Shown one piece after another: positions 6,485 to 13,854 of a stretch of DNA of 25,044 nt (positions are counted from its first letter, which is position 1; every line of letters starts with the position of its first letter). Made by a program: the position numbers and the translations under genes. Source of the stretch: GWC2-37-8 sp964485555. Its GTDB lineage: Bacteria > Patescibacteriota > Minisyncoccia > Moranbacterales > GWC2-37-73. The notes under the pieces were generated by a model. It was given only the letters and a program-made list of their open reading frames with translations. It searched no databases and was not told the DNA's origin. The stretch spans positions 1-25,044 of the forward strand of contig CAZAJN010000083.1 in assembly GCA_964485555.1 (NCBI GenBank), written 5' to 3'.

Positions 6485-7843
6485 TTAAATTCTAAATCTT
6501 TTCAATTTTTTCATTATGCACCCCATTGCATCCTCAGTCGCCATAATAAGAGGATTCATGAATGGCCAAGCTGTCATGCTCGGATGTGCGATATAGTTGA
6601 ATTTTAGCATTTTCAAGATGTTTGTTTTTTGACCGATAGCAAAACTGGCGACTTCTGCAGAAGTGATCACCCCATTTCCGAAAGCCTCATATCCCACCAA
6701 GCGCATGGATGGTCCGGCAAAGATAAGCTTCACTTCCAACGGCTGACATCTTTTCAAATCCTTGTAGACGTCCGTCGTCTGAGCCCTGCCTACTGTCACC
6801 CATCTGTATTTTTTTCTAGCCTCTCCCTCATTAAGACCGACGGCTGCATATTCCTTTCCCAGAGTCTGGAACGCAAAGGCTCCAGTTGTTCCCGCATAAC
6901 TGATTGGGAATCCCGCAATCTGATAGCCTACAATCTTGGATTGCTGGATGGCGCTGCTCGCCAGCGGACTTGATCTGTGCTCACCTGTCACCGAAAACAA
7001 AGGGGCGCAGCAATCTCCACATGCATAAACATTTTTGACATTGGTCTGCATTTTTTCATCAACCACAATTCCACTTTCAGTTGCTTTTATCTTAGTGTTT
7101 CTGATGATTTCCAAATTAGGTCTCACACCTGTAGCCAAAATCAAAAGATCGGTTTCTATTTCAATCTTTTTTCTTTTTGAACGAACAATCAACTTCGTTT
7201 TTTTGTTCTTGCTCTTTTTGATTTCCAAAACTTTGGCATCAAACAAAGTTGTGATCCCGTTCTCATCCAGGTGTGAAATTATTTTTTGAGCAAACTCATT
7301 GTCAGCAATGCCATGTGAAATGCTTCTGCCAGCCTCAATCAAATTCACTTCCACTCCCTTGCTGCGCAATGCCCCCGCCATTTCAATCCCGATCACTCCC
7401 GCGCCAACAACCACGGTGCTTTTGGCTTTCCTAGAGGCTGTCATTATTTTTTCAACATCAGTGCTCTCCCTGACTGTGTGATAATCAACATTCTCAAGAC
7501 CTTTAATCTTTGGAACAAACGGCGAAGCGCCAGTTGCAATCACCAAATAATCATAATCAAAAATCTTTCCATTGGCCATCAGAACATGTCTTTTCTTGGT
7601 GTCTATTTCAATGGCTTTGCCATGCACAATATTGACTCCGTAGTCAGCAATCATGCTTTCAGGCTGGATAGCATCTTTTATTTCAGCTTCACCTGTCAAA
7701 ATATAAGGAGAGGTGCAGCGACAATAGATGTCCTTTTCGTCCGACAAAACAGTCGCTTGGAATTTTCCTTTCTTAAGCTGCGAAGCCACGATCAAACTGA
7801 ACATCCCCGCACCTCCGCAACCGATCGCCAATATTTTTTTCAT
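6485..7843 (-). CDS. FAD-dependent pyridine nucleotide-disulfide oxidoreductase (CoA-disulfide reductase / NADH oxidase-like)
   Basis: A 452-residue flavoenzyme that probably moves electrons from NAD(P)H to a disulfide, a persulfide or oxygen. The N-terminal FAD site is IGCGGAG (7-13). Two cysteines sit at C41 and C43 (IYCRCTSPY) where CoA-disulfide reductases and Nox enzymes keep their single redox cysteine. The family block LVIATGASPFVP is near 100-111, the NAD(P) site VVVGAGVIGIE near 144-154, and the second FAD block NVYACGDCC near 288. The C-terminal dimerisation domain is present and complete. The CxC in place of one cysteine could form an internal disulfide or bind a metal. The gene is isolated, so the true substrate is uncertain. 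Confidence 0.85.
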   Translation of the reverse strand: MKKILAIGCGGAGMFSLIVASQLKKGKFQATVLSDEKDIYCRCTSPYILTGEAEIKDAIQPESMIADYGVNIVHGKAIEIDTKKRHVLMANGKIFDYDYLVIATGASPFVPKIKGLENVDYHTVRESTDVEKIMTASRKAKSTVVVGAGVIGIEMAGALRSKGVEVNLIEAGRSISHGIADNEFAQKIISHLDENGITTLFDAKVLEIKKSKNKKTKLIVRSKRKKIEIETDLLILATGVRPNLEIIRNTKIKATESGIVVDEKMQTNVKNVYACGDCCAPLFSVTGEHRSSPLASSAIQQSKIVGYQIAGFPISYAGTTGAFAFQTLGKEYAAVGLNEGEARKKYRWVTVGRAQTTDVYKDLKRCQPLEVKLIFAGPSMRLVGYEAFGNGVITSAEVASFAIGQKTNILKMLKFNYIAHPSMTAWPFMNPLIMATEDAMGCIMKKLKRFRI

Positions 7844-8002
7844 TTTTGTTTTTTATATTTTTCTTTTAATATTTTAAGTTTAACACAAAAATGTCTTATG
7901 AAAAAATTACAAAAAAATAGACTTCCGAACAAGATGTTTTGCCACAAACATGTCACATATTATGCATAAGCGAACTACTAAGACTCATCGTGAAAAAGAA
8001 AA

Positions 8003-8032
8003 ATGACCCACTCTATTTTAGCAGTGGGTCAT
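8003..8032 (-). terminator. Terminator of the 107-residue orphan gene
   Basis: A 10-bp stem ATGACCCACT/AGTGGGTCAT; on the minus strand it is followed by TTTTTCTTTTTC. It ends the unit read from 8464. The region 7844-8140 around it has no gene. Confidence 0.8.
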
Positions 8033-8140
8033 CATTTTGAAGCAGTTTCTATTTTTTATTTAAACGTTCAAGCAACATTTTCCTGTGAAATCCAAGGATT
8101 TGGAAAATTTACAGCGGACTCGCCTGATCAGGAGGAATTG

Positions 8141-8464
8141 TCACCTGGTGCGTGAATCCCTGACTGGGTTATTGGGCCTGTCAATTATCTGACCATCACA
8201 GATCTTGTGCTGGCCGACCAGGTACAACCAGCATTTGAGATGCTCTTTGAATCTTTCAGACTGAACACCGCATTCACTGATCTTCTTGAATTCTCCTGTG
8301 AAGATAATAGCAAAGGTGCTTGCATTTACAAGTTTTTCCGGCTCGAATTCATCAACATACTCCAAAAAGTGCTTCATTTCACCTCCACCCACCGCAGAAC
8401 ATTCTTGGACAGTTACCTTGATCTCCTTAAGTAGCGCGAAAAATTCCTTAGTTAGCTTAGCCAT
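8141..8464 (-). CDS. Hypothetical 107-residue cytoplasmic protein
   Basis: No family is recognised. The protein is soluble and largely helical by composition (MAKLTKEFFALLKEIKVTV at the start, then EMKHFLEYVDEFEPEKLVN), with four scattered cysteines and a basic, disordered-looking tail (RPNNPVRDSRTR). An AAGGAGA ribosome-binding site lies 8 nt before the ATG, which supports it as a real gene. It is the last minus-strand unit of the accessory array that continues to about 15.9 kb, and it has its own terminator. Confidence 0.6.
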   Translation of the reverse strand: MAKLTKEFFALLKEIKVTVQECSAVGGGEMKHFLEYVDEFEPEKLVNASTFAIIFTGEFKKISECGVQSERFKEHLKCWLYLVGQHKICDGQIIDRPNNPVRDSRTR

Positions 8465-8683
8465 GACTCAAGTCTCCTTTTGGATATTGGATTAGATTTC
8501 CCACATGAAATTATTTCCGCAAATTACCAAGAAAACTTCATTCACTCCATACCAATTAGACCCTTCTCACTATATTATCGGCAGTTTTTTGCAATTACAT
8601 TTTAGACGTTTGTGTTAAAGTACTTAGTATATAAATCTAGCATATTTATATCAATTAAACAACAACAATCAAAAAGACAAAAA

Positions 8684-8833
8684 ATGGAGAGGTATTTTTT
8701 AATATTCGCGCATCCTTCAGATCAAGCCCGTCCGTCCGTAGCTGACGCATGGTGGAAAACTGATATTTTGGAAAATTGGGACAGGATTGATGTCAGATTA
8801 GCGCGTGCAAGCGCGCTGTTAAAGCAAATGTGA
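8684..8833 (+). CDS. Short peptide/repeat family, copy 1 (49 residues)
   Basis: The frame encodes 49 residues. Residues about 25-46 (TDILENWDRIDVRLARASAL) match the conserved core of the other copies at 9891, 11839, 13681 and 14616. Its N-terminal half (MERYFLIFAHPSDQAR...) is unlike theirs, and no terminator hairpin or GCACGGG block precedes it. It ends 3 nt before the stop of the Fic gene on the opposite strand. Whether the peptide is made or the DNA serves another purpose is unknown. Differences between copies keep side-chain character (D/E, I/V), favouring selection on the protein at some time. No ribosome-binding site is evident. Confidence 0.45.
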   Translation: MERYFLIFAHPSDQARPSVADAWWKTDILENWDRIDVRLARASALLKQM

Positions 8834-8836
8834 AAA

Positions 8837-9724
8837 CTATTTTTTATCATGTTCAACGCCTATTTTCCAAACGCCTTTTTCCAAAAATGCTTCGATAGTT
8901 TGTCTGCCTGCTTTATTGATAAGATTCGAGTGTGAAAGCTTATATTTTTTTGCATAATCACGCAAAGTAATAATTTCTTTCTCTTCCAAGTAAGCCAAAC
9001 GCCTATAATAGCTATTCGTAAGAGCTTTGCCAACTATTTCTTCCATAATAGCAGTCTCGCCTTTTACATCAAAATCCCTGAATGCTTCGTAATATTTTTT
9101 TCTATCAATAAATTTTATATTTATTGGAACAAATCCCTCACGTATCAGCAAATAATTATTAATAACGCGGCCAATGCGTCCATTGCCATCACAAAAAGGA
9201 TGCGTATATTCAAAAGTCAAATGCAACTTTGCTATGCGCTTAATAATATTTTCATGACTTTCTGCATTATAAATGGTCAACATTTTTTCAAGACGATCCA
9301 ATATTTCTTGTGGACTTGGTGCAATATGATTTCCAACACGAACAAATTCATTGTCCTTCCTGAATCTTCCAGCAATATCATCTCGAATATTTGAAATCAA
9401 CATTTTATGCAGTGACAAAATCATTTCTAGTGTTAGCCCCTTCTCCTTGGATCGCTTATCTATATACGAAACAACCCGCGCCAGATTTTTAGCCTCAAAA
9501 ATTTCTCGTTCTGAAATATACCTATCCAAATCAATTTGTAAAAGTATTTTTTCAGTTTCTTCAAGAGTAAGCGTACTATTTTCAATAGCATTCGAATTAT
9601 ACACTTGTTCGGCAATTTCAGTTTCAGAAATAAGTTGAATGAGTGCATCTTTACCAACAGACGCCTTATAATATCGCTCACGAAGAGAATTTATTTTATT
9701 GTAGGCATTGAGTATTTTTACCAT
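8837..9724 (-). CDS. Fic-domain protein 1 (AMPylase/adenylyltransferase, class II)
   Basis: A 295-residue Fic protein, expected to transfer AMP (or another nucleotide part) to a hydroxyl side chain of a target protein. The active-site loop H175-PFCDGNGRIGR is intact. The auto-inhibitory motif S44-N-A-I-E48-N49 lies N-terminal to the Fic core, which marks a class II (self-inhibited) enzyme. The C-terminal ~50 residues (RDYAKKYKLSHSNLINKAGR) look like a winged-helix or helix-turn-helix module, common in this subfamily. A good promoter and GTGAAAA-type inverted repeats lie directly upstream, consistent with self-regulation. The gene has no obvious partner and is flanked on both sides by copies of the dispersed peptide repeat. 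Confidence 0.93.
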   Translation of the reverse strand: MVKILNAYNKINSLRERYYKASVGKDALIQLISETEIAEQVYNSNAIENSTLTLEETEKILLQIDLDRYISEREIFEAKNLARVVSYIDKRSKEKGLTLEMILSLHKMLISNIRDDIAGRFRKDNEFVRVGNHIAPSPQEILDRLEKMLTIYNAESHENIIKRIAKLHLTFEYTHPFCDGNGRIGRVINNYLLIREGFVPINIKFIDRKKYYEAFRDFDVKGETAIMEEIVGKALTNSYYRRLAYLEEKEIITLRDYAKKYKLSHSNLINKAGRQTIEAFLEKGVWKIGVEHDKK

Positions 9725-9732
9725 ATACCACT

Positions 9733-9761
9733 ATCATATACGATTTTCACTATTTTGTCAA
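9733..9761 (-). promoter_or_regulatory. Promoter of Fic gene 1
   Basis: On the minus strand TTGACA (9761-9756), a 17-nt spacer and TATGAT (9738-9733), giving a very short 5' leader before ATG 9724. Confidence 0.8.
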
Positions 9762-9801
9762 CATAATCGTGAAAATATGCAAAAAAAGCTACATTTTCAC
9801 G
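9741..9801. promoter_or_regulatory. Candidate operator: three GTGAAAAT boxes around the Fic promoter
   Basis: CGATTTTCAC at 9741-9750 (inside the promoter spacer), CGTGAAAAT at 9768-9776 and ATTTTCACG at 9793-9801. The last two form an 8-9 bp inverted repeat just upstream of the -35 box. The layout suits a dimeric repressor, possibly the HTH tail of the Fic protein itself. Confidence 0.5.
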
Positions 9802-9856
9802 TTTTTGATTTAATATGGTTTAGCTATTTATTCACGCTATACCCTTAATAACGCAA

Positions 9857-9881
9857 AAAAACGCCTTACTCAAGCGTTTTT
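9857..9881 (-). terminator. Terminator beside repeat copy 2
   Basis: Stem AAAAACGC/GCGTTTTT with loop CTTACTCAA and T tracts in both directions. On the minus strand it follows the HD-hydrolase gene and the repeat. Confidence 0.8.
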
Positions 9882-9890
9882 ACATATTTT

Positions 9891-10009
9891 GTACGGGGCT
9901 ATGCCTGTCCGCCCTGGGCGGGAATAATATTTTGGAAATCCGCCAGCTGGCGGAGGGACAGAATTGATGTCAGATTAGCGCGCGCTCAAGCCTTGTTACA
10001 GCAAATTTA
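9891..10009 (+). repeat. Dispersed peptide repeat, copy 2, disrupted by two palindromes
   Basis: This aligns with copy 3 (13684-13782) from GGGGCTATG to the final AATTTAA and retains the core DRIDVRLARAQALLQQI and stop. Two blocks are replaced by GC-rich palindromes: TCCGCCCTGGGCGGGA at 9908-9923 and TCCGCCAGCTGGCGGA at 9939-9954. These shift the ancestral frame upstream of the core. The end overlaps the stop of the HD gene on the other strand by 3 nt. Treat it as a decayed copy. Confidence 0.65.
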
Positions 10010-10672
10010 AGCCTTACCTCCCCACTCATTAAAGAAATCTTTCAGAAATTGCTCCATAATCTCATGTCGACCTTGAGCAATCACTTTTCCACTCTCTGTA
10101 TTCATCAAATCTTTGAGCAATAATAGCTTTTCATAGAAATGATTTATTGGATCAGTATTTTTTTTATATTTTTCAAATGACTCATGTAATTCAGGTTTTA
10201 CCTCAGGATTATAAATCTCTATATTTTTTGCCCCACCATAAGCAAAATTTCTAGCAATACCAATTGCTCCAATAGCATCCAGTCTGTCTGCGTCTTGCAC
10301 CACTTTTCCTTCAATGGTATTTATTTTTGTTTCAACCTTTGCACCCTTGAAAGATGCCTCTTTGATAATTTCGCAAACATGAGAAATTATATCTTCATCA
10401 ACACTTTGTTTTTCAAGCCATTCTCTTGCAACTATTGAGCCAACTGAATCATCACCATCATGCATTTTATAATCAGCAATATCATGAAGAAGTGCAGCCA
10501 ATTCAACCACTAGCATATCAGCATTCTCTTTCTGCCCTATATTTTGTGCCATTTTCCAAACACGATAGACATGCCACCAATTATGACCAGATGCCTCACC
10601 CTCCAATGTTTCACGCGCATATCTTGCTGTGTTGTTTATGACTTCTCGTTTGTTCATATTTTTTGTAAGCAT
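10007..10672 (-). CDS. HD-superfamily metal-dependent phosphohydrolase (YpgQ/YedJ-like)
   Basis: A 221-residue HD-domain enzyme, expected to hydrolyse a nucleotide or other phosphoester in the cytoplasm with bound metal. The ligands appear in order: H in SGHNWWHVYRV (about 29-39), the paired H-D in ELAALLHDIADYK (about 57-69), and the later D in VVQDADRLDAIGAIGIAR, a block typical of the YedJ/YpgQ group. Two starts are possible: ATG 10672 (MLTKNM...) or ATG 10657 (MNKREVINN); neither has a clear ribosome-binding site. It is monocistronic within the array, with repeat copy 2 and a terminator directly after it. Confidence 0.88.
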   Translation of the reverse strand: MLTKNMNKREVINNTARYARETLEGEASGHNWWHVYRVWKMAQNIGQKENADMLVVELAALLHDIADYKMHDGDDSVGSIVAREWLEKQSVDEDIISHVCEIIKEASFKGAKVETKINTIEGKVVQDADRLDAIGAIGIARNFAYGGAKNIEIYNPEVKPELHESFEKYKKNTDPINHFYEKLLLLKDLMNTESGKVIAQGRHEIMEQFLKDFFNEWGGKA

Positions 10673-10727
10673 TATGCTAATTTATGCCTATCTTAACACA
10701 TAAAATTCCAAATAACTACAATTTCTG

Positions 10728-10790
10728 TTCGAAGACTCATTTCTCCATGCAAAAACAGAGCTCGACTGAGCTCTGTTTAGCATGCACGGG
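10728..10790. repeat. 63-bp repeat block (terminator plus GCACGGG), copy A
   Basis: This 63-nt block differs at only four positions from 14562-14624. It contains the hairpin AAACAGAGCTC/GAGCTCTGTTT (10753-10778), a terminator for the minus-strand gene at 10891-11718, and ends in GCATGCACGGG. The peptide core that follows this block in the other copies is absent or decayed here (ACGGTATTGGATG...). The region 10673-10890 holds nothing else of note. Confidence 0.75.
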
Positions 10791-10890
10791 ACGGTATTGG
10801 ATGTTAGAACTATTTTTATGAAGAAAAATGAAATAATCTATATTCCAAAACTTTCTATTACAGCGTCAGATTTAGTTAATTTAAGAAAAC

Positions 10891-11718
10891 CTACATCCAC
10901 ACATCACAAATAATTTTTTTAGAAAGTTTTTCAATATCTTCATTAAGCTTTTTTCTATTCTCTTCTATTATGCTCTGTTGGATCTCATTTTCATCCATAA
11001 TATCTTCAGCATGTGGTAAATATTCTTCATTAGAAGTCCTCTTTTTTACTCCCAAAGCTTCTCTTAAACTTTTGAGATATTGTCCATCGCTTCCCTCTGG
11101 ACTAGAAAATCCAGCTGAAAAAATTTTCGAATAAGGAAATCTTGATTGCAATTCCTCCTTATTTAAAATACCCAGCGACATTATATCAAAGGGATCAGCA
11201 CTGATTTGCTCCAAATATTTACCAAAAGCAATCAAGGTGTTGCCGAAGTGAGCATATTCACTGCAAATTAAAACTCTACCATGTCCATATTGATCAATAT
11301 TTTCATTTAAATACTTTTTCAATGTATTTATTTTCTCTTTTTCTGAATCGGAATTCATTTCATATCTAATACGCTCCTCATCTTCTTCTGATGAAACGTA
11401 GCATGAGTCATCAAAATAAAAATCATCATATGAGCCAACAAAATTTTTTCTTCCAGGCATTCCATGTCCACCAGCTACAAAAAACATACTCACATTTCCC
11501 TGAGAGCTTTTTTCTTTTATAATCTTTTCTAGAATTAAGGTTGGTATTCTTCCTCCTATATCATCACCCAACAAAGCTCTATAAACACCATTCTCTATCT
11601 CACTTTTCATTTGCAAAACTATTTCTTTCAATGGTATTTCAAATCTTTCTATTTCAGGAAAATGATACCTTTCTCCCACTCTCTCTTGCTTTTGCAAATT
11701 TCTTTCTGGGTTAAACAT
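10891..11718 (-). CDS. Phosphoribosyltransferase-like protein (degenerate PRPP loop)
   Basis: A 275-residue cytoplasmic protein. The stretch RVLICSEYAHFGNTL (148-162) sits in the place and context of the PRPP-binding loop of type I phosphoribosyltransferases (usually a V-L-I-V-D-D-x-x-x-T-G-x-T pattern). The two acidic residues are not both kept (CSEY), so PRPP binding may be lost or changed. An earlier block YRALLGDDIGGRIPTLIL (46-63) resembles the strand-loop where such proteins contact pyrophosphate or ribose. The C-terminus (about 235-270) is a charged coiled-coil-like helix. I infer a PRTase fold with an unknown, perhaps non-catalytic role. Its unit ends at the terminator inside the 63-bp repeat block. 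Confidence 0.5.
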   Translation of the reverse strand: MFNPERNLQKQERVGERYHFPEIERFEIPLKEIVLQMKSEIENGVYRALLGDDIGGRIPTLILEKIIKEKSSQGNVSMFFVAGGHGMPGRKNFVGSYDDFYFDDSCYVSSEEDEERIRYEMNSDSEKEKINTLKKYLNENIDQYGHGRVLICSEYAHFGNTLIAFGKYLEQISADPFDIMSLGILNKEELQSRFPYSKIFSAGFSSPEGSDGQYLKSLREALGVKKRTSNEEYLPHAEDIMDENEIQQSIIEENRKKLNEDIEKLSKKIICDVWM

Positions 11719-11800
11719 ATTCGTCTCTTTATTGATTTACTTCTTTATAATAGCACGAGTTCCAACCTTACACATTTATTTAAATTATCAGAACAAAAAA

Positions 11801-11818
11801 GAGGCTCTTTCAAGCCTC
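11801..11818 (-). terminator. Terminator beside repeat copy 4
   Basis: Stem GAGGCT/AGCCTC followed on the minus strand by TTTTTTG. It is placed between the HEAT-like gene with its repeat and the PRTase-like gene. Confidence 0.65.
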
Positions 11819-11838
11819 AATTCAGGTCCTATTCTCAT

Positions 11839-11934
11839 TTGCACGGGCTAGGGCACATGCTTCGAACGGATATTATAGAAAATTGGGAGTCAGTTGAGGG
11901 CAGATTGAACCGAGCAATGGCTTCAATAAAGTAA
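11839..11934 (+). repeat. Dispersed peptide repeat, copy 4 (about 31 residues)
   Basis: The frame from TTG 11839 (or ATG 11857) to TAA 11934 reads LHGLGHMLRTDIIENWESVE then a core ending RLNRAMASIK. It is nearly identical to copy 5 (14616-14717) in both DNA and peptide and distantly similar to copies 1-3 (ENWD.IDVRLARA). It starts with the GCACGGG block 20 nt after a terminator hairpin, like most copies. It lies just downstream of the HEAT-like gene on the opposite strand. Confidence 0.6.
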
Positions 11935-11981
11935 GCATCGTCCTTGATTATATCCCTTTTTCAGATTATTTTTTCTTGCCA

Positions 11982-12587
11982 TTATTTTTTCATCCCAAAC
12001 TTCTGGTGCAATTTAGCCATGAACTGCTCACCACAATCCTCCTCTAGTTCAGAAAGCACCATTTGAATTGACTTATACGGTCCACTTGGCAAAGATGAAA
12101 TATATTTGTATTTTTTGTATGCAGGCTTCCAAAAATTATGCGCCATGTCCACCAACGCAATAAACATGTTCGATAAAATTTGCTCCGCATCAGCGCGAGA
12201 AAGCTTGCGCGTATGATTCGATTCGGGACACCTCAGATGAACCGTAAGTGGTCCAAGTTCATTTTCAAGCATGCGCACTGCCGCATAACGAATATTACCT
12301 TTCTCATGCTTGAGCAAGTGAAATAGCCATGGAAAGAGAAAATCTGGTTCATTTTCGCTATCATGCAAAAAATACATCACCGAAACTGCCATAACAAAAT
12401 TTTCCTGCCGAAAATCATCCGTGATTTTTCTATATTCCTCGGAGGCGCCATCAACAATTGATTTGATCTCGTCGTATTTTCCGGTGTATGGACCATACAC
12501 TAATTTTCTCACTTCCCTAGCTGCCAAGCGACTAGACTCCTTATCTCCAGACAAAATAGTTTCAAATAATTCAAGAAATGATTTCAT
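11982..12587 (-). CDS. HEAT-like helical repeat protein downstream of Fic 2
   Basis: A 201-residue all-helical soluble protein. Residues about 78-112 (FLFPWLFHLLKHEKGNIRYA then AVRMLENELG) have the amphipathic helix pair and the N-I-R-Y-A-A-V-R-M-L pattern of a HEAT/armadillo repeat. Other helices (1-35 and 48-75) are compatible with further degenerate repeats. The start is 15 nt after the Fic 2 stop with no promoter or terminator between, so the two are co-transcribed. It could be a partner, scaffold or antidote of the Fic enzyme, but that is inference from position only. No enzymatic motif is seen. Confidence 0.6.
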   Translation of the reverse strand: MKSFLELFETILSGDKESSRLAAREVRKLVYGPYTGKYDEIKSIVDGASEEYRKITDDFRQENFVMAVSVMYFLHDSENEPDFLFPWLFHLLKHEKGNIRYAAVRMLENELGPLTVHLRCPESNHTRKLSRADAEQILSNMFIALVDMAHNFWKPAYKKYKYISSLPSGPYKSIQMVLSELEEDCGEQFMAKLHQKFGMKK

Positions 12588-12602
12588 ATCTATAGATTTG
12601 TG

Positions 12603-13547
12603 TTATTTTCTCACTCTTTCACGGCTATCCATATACCTTTTGAGTGCGTCTTTTGAAGTAAGCCAATTGCGACCCTCCTTATGAGCTTCCAGTTTTCCAT
12701 TGCGCGCCAATTTATTCAAATATTTTTCTGTGAATTTTGATTCCTTAGCCAAATCAGCGAGTGAAATATACTTTTCGTTGCCTTTTTTACTTGGCATTAA
12801 AATCTTTAAATAAATATCGAGAGTTCTTTCAACTGCACGAGCAATGAAATTCGCAAAAGACGCGTAATCTCCCTTGTCCGCTAATGACAAAGTTTTATAA
12901 TATTTTTTTCGATCATTCTTCAGCACAATCACCAATGGAAAACCTGATTGCATAAGAATGATATTCATAGCCAACCGCGATGTTCTTCCATTGCCGTCAA
13001 AAAATGGATGAATATACACGAGTTTATGATGCAATATGCTAGCCAGTTCAACAGGATGAATTTTTTTCTTATTATCCCCAACCCAATCAATCAAATTTCG
13101 CATTAGTTTTGGTATTTCAAGTGCTTCTGGTGGCTTGTGGTCAGAGCCACCAATAATAACTCCGCTATTTCGATATCTTCCAGCCCACTCCTTGTCAATA
13201 TTCTGTTGAACTATTTGATTGAGTGATCGAATCAAGTTTTCAGAAAAAGTATTTTTCTTATCTTGTTCCACTAAGTCATACAGGTATTCCAGGGCTTCTT
13301 GATGATTTTTAGCTTCGAGATGATCCTTGAGTGGTTTGCCCTTAATAGTCAACCCCTCATTGATTACTAAATAAGTTTCTTTAAGTGTCAAACTATTACC
13401 CTCAATTGCATTGGAATTGTATGTCATTTCTATCTCGAATTGCTCTTTGAGTTTTTTAACCGCCGACACTGGCAATGGACGAAAAGAATTAAGCAATGTC
13501 AATTTGTCGTCGATTCTTTTTTGAATTTTTTTGTCTAAATATTGCAT
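12603..13547 (-). CDS. Fic-domain protein 2 with C-terminal HTH (AMPylase, class II)
   Basis: A Fic adenylyltransferase of 314 residues. The N-terminal inhibitory motif is S45-N-A-I-E49-G50, the catalytic loop is H180-PFFDGNGRTSR, and the last ~60 residues (ISLADLAKESKFTEKYLNKL) form a helix-turn-helix. The frame extends to an ATG at 13592, but the -10 box TATACT lies inside that extension. The transcript therefore cannot contain it and ATG 13547 (MQYLDKKIQKR) is the better start. It shares the overall plan with Fic 1 but is clearly a different subfamily. A HEAT-like gene follows in the same operon. Confidence 0.92.
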   Translation of the reverse strand: MQYLDKKIQKRIDDKLTLLNSFRPLPVSAVKKLKEQFEIEMTYNSNAIEGNSLTLKETYLVINEGLTIKGKPLKDHLEAKNHQEALEYLYDLVEQDKKNTFSENLIRSLNQIVQQNIDKEWAGRYRNSGVIIGGSDHKPPEALEIPKLMRNLIDWVGDNKKKIHPVELASILHHKLVYIHPFFDGNGRTSRLAMNIILMQSGFPLVIVLKNDRKKYYKTLSLADKGDYASFANFIARAVERTLDIYLKILMPSKKGNEKYISLADLAKESKFTEKYLNKLARNGKLEAHKEGRNWLTSKDALKRYMDSRERVRK

Positions 13548-13580
13548 ATGTTTGTTAAGGTGGTTTAGATGATTATTTAC

Positions 13581-13608
13581 AGTATACCGCATTAAGGAAT
13601 ATAGTCAA
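13581..13608 (-). promoter_or_regulatory. Promoter of the Fic 2 / HEAT operon
   Basis: On the minus strand TTGACT (13608-13603), a 16-nt spacer and TATACT (13586-13581). The start near 13574 rules out the longer Fic 2 frame. Confidence 0.75.
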
Positions 13609-13648
13609 CACGGATTGAAAAAGTTCAAAGTCGCATTATCCCCACTAA

Positions 13649-13675
13649 AAACAAGGCCTTAGTTAAGCCTTGTTT
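13649..13675 (-). terminator. Terminator beside repeat copy 3
   Basis: Stem AAACAAGGC/GCCTTGTTT, loop CTTAGTTAA, with a T-run on the minus strand (GTTTTTAG). It lies 5 nt before the start of repeat copy 3. Confidence 0.8.
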
Positions 13676-13680
13676 CATCT

Positions 13681-13782
13681 ATGCACGGGGCTATGGATAC
13701 GACTAGGAACAATATTCTGGAAAATTGGGACAAAATTGATGTCAGATTGGCGCGCGCTCAAGCCTTATTATGCCGAATTTAA
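13681..13782 (+). repeat. Dispersed peptide repeat, copy 3 (33-residue frame)
   Basis: An ATG-to-TAA frame of 33 residues: MHGAMDTTRNNILENWDKID then VRLARAQALLCRI. Its core matches copies 1 and 2 closely and copies 4 and 5 at protein level. It is bracketed by hairpins at 13649-13675 and 13792-13824. No ribosome-binding site or promoter is visible on the plus strand, so expression is doubtful. Confidence 0.6.
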
Positions 13783-13791
13783 AGAAATTGA

Positions 13792-13830
13792 AAACGGCCT
13801 ATCACTTATAGCGATAGGCCGTTTCTTTTT
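13792..13830. terminator. Strong hairpin between repeat copy 3 and the 201-residue orphan
   Basis: Stem AAACGGCCTATC/GATAGGCCGTTT (12 bp) with a CTTTTT tail on the plus strand and a T-rich tail on the minus strand. It serves as terminator for the orphan gene at 13855-14460. Confidence 0.85.
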
Positions 13831-13854
13831 GCAAAGATTTGCACATCTTCTTGG

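Noticed and set aside
13547..13592. Fic 2 start at ATG 13592
   Set aside because: The -10 box TATACT lies inside this extension, so the transcript starts downstream of it; ATG 13547 is used.
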